Shown in pieces: positions 6,677-8,002 of a DNA stretch of 8,002 nucleotides. Source of the stretch: Bacteroidota bacterium (GTDB lineage: Bacteria > Bacteroidota > Bacteroidia > Bacteroidales > GCA-2748055); assembly GCA_030642565.1 (NCBI GenBank), contig DAOWNM010000117.1, forward strand, positions 1 to 8,002, read 5' to 3'. The translations under genes were made by a program, and so were the position numbers. The notes below the pieces were generated by a model. That model did not search any database, was not told where the DNA came from, and saw nothing but the letters and a program-made list of their open reading frames with translations. Position 1 is the first letter of the stretch, and each line of letters begins with the position of its first letter.

Positions 6677-7951
6677 ATGAGTGTGATTACATCATATCTG
6701 GTTGCGATTTGTTCACTCCTCCTTTCAGCATACCCCAAATTTCAAAGTTCCGAACCAGAAACCATACAACCTGGTGAATGGCTTTTGTTTGATACCCTGG
6801 ATCTGCAATTAACTGGTCCCTGTTACGATGTGGCCTTTTACCAGAATGGTATTATTTTTCTTAAACCAGGGGAAGCGACAACTTACCTGGCACAGATGGA
6901 CCAACCCGATCCTGTGAACAGTCGCCCACTTTTTACCAATAAAGAATTTTCCTGTTCCCCTGCCGCATTCTCTTTTCCCAGCAACTACAACAGGGGATAT
7001 TACAGCAATAAAATAGTGCGGTATGAAAAACAGTATGTGGAAAAGATATATGAAATGTCCATCGATAATGGGGAAGTTTCAGATATCAGGCAGATTTCAT
7101 TTGACAGTAATTCCTCCCGACATCTACACCCTGCGGTCTCGTCCGATAATTCACTGATGGTCTTCTCCTCTGACCGCCTTCCCACAAGAGGAGGACTGGA
7201 CCTGTTTGTCACGCAAAAAACGACAACCGGTTGGTCAGAGCCTCTTAATCTGGGTGAGTCCATCAATTCCAGTGGTCACGAATGGTTCCCCTTCCTGGAT
7301 AGGCTGAACAACCTCTGGTTTTCCTCCACCGGTCATTCAGGATATGGCGGGTATGATATTTTTATCTGTCCCTATAACGGGAAGGAGTGGGGGTTGCCCC
7401 AAAACATCGGAAGATCGATCAATAGTCCCCAGAACGAATTGGGTATTTCTATTCATCCCCTGAAACAGGTTGCGCTGTTCTCCAGGGTAATGCGATCAGG
7501 ATCAGGGGGCATGGCCATCATGGTCACCCTCAATAAAGATGCATCTCCCAGGGATATCTCACTGTTCATGCAACGGATGGCCGATCCTGCAGCACAACCA
7601 GTATCCCGCATTCAACCTGAACCTGAGATAAAATCTGAACCGGCAGATGCTATGGAAAAAGAACCGGGGCCCATCGTTAAACCTGACACGAACAGAGTGG
7701 TTTTCAGGGTCCAGATCATATCCAGTCTGTATGAAAGCAGCTTTCCAACAGTTATGATTGCCGGAAAGAGCTACAGTACTTATGAATATTACTATAAGGG
7801 TTCATACAGGATCACGGTCGGAGAGTTTGATTCGGCAGCAGATGCAAATGCATTCAGGCTTCATTGTAGAAGTTCTGGATTCACCCAGGCTTTTGTGGCA
7901 GCTTTCCGGGGCAATAAAAGAGAAATGGACCCATCGGTCTTTAAACAATAG
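6677..7951 (+). CDS. Exported PD40 (WD40-like) beta-propeller protein with C-terminal SPOR-like domain, 424 aa
   Basis: A hydrophobic N-terminus (about 3-18, SYLVAICSLLLSAYP) looks like a signal peptide, although it lacks the usual Lys/Arg start. Propeller blades of the PD40/TolB type are visible: about 148-183 (HPAVSSDNSLMVFSSDR ending in GGLDLFV), 200-233 (WFPFLDRLNNLWFSSTGHSG then GGYDIFI) and a weaker one at 252-285. A Pro/Glu-rich linker (about 300-338) leads to a final domain (about 340-416) with FRVQI, YYYKGSYRITVGEF and AFVAAFRGNKR, which matches SPOR-like domains found at the ends of Bacteroidota envelope proteins. SPOR domains usually bind denuded peptidoglycan, so a cell-wall-associated scaffold is likely, which is inference. 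Proteins of this kind lie in gliding/type IX secretion and cell-envelope gene sets, but nothing nearby supports that assignment. The upp start lies 5 bases after the TAG, so the two are probably co-transcribed. Confidence 0.87.
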   Translation: MSVITSYLVAICSLLLSAYPKFQSSEPETIQPGEWLLFDTLDLQLTGPCYDVAFYQNGIIFLKPGEATTYLAQMDQPDPVNSRPLFTNKEFSCSPAAFSFPSNYNRGYYSNKIVRYEKQYVEKIYEMSIDNGEVSDIRQISFDSNSSRHLHPAVSSDNSLMVFSSDRLPTRGGLDLFVTQKTTTGWSEPLNLGESINSSGHEWFPFLDRLNNLWFSSTGHSGYGGYDIFICPYNGKEWGLPQNIGRSINSPQNELGISIHPLKQVALFSRVMRSGSGGMAIMVTLNKDASPRDISLFMQRMADPAAQPVSRIQPEPEIKSEPADAMEKEPGPIVKPDTNRVVFRVQIISSLYESSFPTVMIAGKSYSTYEYYYKGSYRITVGEFDSAADANAFRLHCRSSGFTQAFVAAFRGNKREMDPSVFKQ

Positions 7952-7956
7952 ATTCT

Positions 7957-8002
7957 ATGTATCATATCGTTGACCACCCCCTGATCCAGCATAAACTGAC
8001 CC
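7957..8002 (+). CDS. upp: Uracil phosphoribosyltransferase, N-terminal fragment (runs off right edge)
   Basis: Fifteen codons from the ATG at 7957 read MYHIVDHPLIQHKLT. The HPLIQHKLT block is the hallmark N-terminus of Upp, the pyrimidine salvage enzyme that joins uracil to PRPP to make UMP. The frame is open to the edge. The start follows the upstream stop by only five bases, pointing to a shared transcript with the PD40/SPOR gene. The identification rests on a short but highly distinctive segment; no active-site residues are visible. Confidence 0.8.
   Translation, partial: MYHIVDHPLIQHKLT

Noticed and set aside
6673..6680. TCATATGA palindrome around the PD40/SPOR start codon
   Set aside because: Eight bases of palindrome in an AT-rich region are expected by chance.
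1..8002. Mobile elements, CRISPR arrays, tRNA or rRNA genes
   Set aside because: I saw no transposase or integrase, no regularly spaced repeats, and no tRNA- or rRNA-like sequence; genes are densely packed with no gap above 300 bases.

Overview
The window looks like a chromosomal segment of a Bacteroidota bacterium, probably from the order Bacteroidales or a close relative. Three things suggest this. Two candidate promoters resemble the TTG / TAnnTTTG type of this phylum. The genes include a haem-binding-domain family, a combined TerB-like/ABCG-type transporter, and a PD40 protein ending in a SPOR-like domain, all of which are typical there. Spacing upstream of start codons is A/T-rich and lacks strong Shine-Dalgarno sequences. 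This is recognition from memory; no database search was run.

Layout from left to right. Positions 1-810 (minus strand) hold the N-terminal 270 residues of a class-C-type serine hydrolase that runs off the left edge. It is followed by its own upstream region, with a possible promoter and a small dyad. A hairpin terminator at 881-904 ends the next minus-strand gene, a 180-residue lipoprotein of unknown function (933-1475) with its own plausible promoter. Positions 1689-6496 hold four closely packed minus-strand genes that look like one operon. In transcription order they are a 277-residue lipoprotein, a 1020-residue ABCG-like half-transporter with TerB-like and FHA-like N-terminal domains, and two small proteins with one CxxCH haem motif each. 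The gaps are 33 bp, 33 bp and a TGATG stop/start overlap. A 180-bp divergent intergenic region then separates this operon from a plus-strand gene (6677-7951) for an exported PD40 beta-propeller/SPOR protein. Five bases after its stop, the first 15 codons of what is almost certainly upp (uracil phosphoribosyltransferase) run off the right edge.

The four-gene operon is the most interesting part. It puts an envelope lipoprotein, an inner-membrane ABC transporter with a large predicted extracytoplasmic insertion and altered D-loop, and two predicted extracytoplasmic monohaem proteins in one transcription unit. Its substrate and function cannot be read from the sequence. A shared role in moving or sensing something at the cell envelope, with a haem-linked or redox step, is an inference from the gene order.
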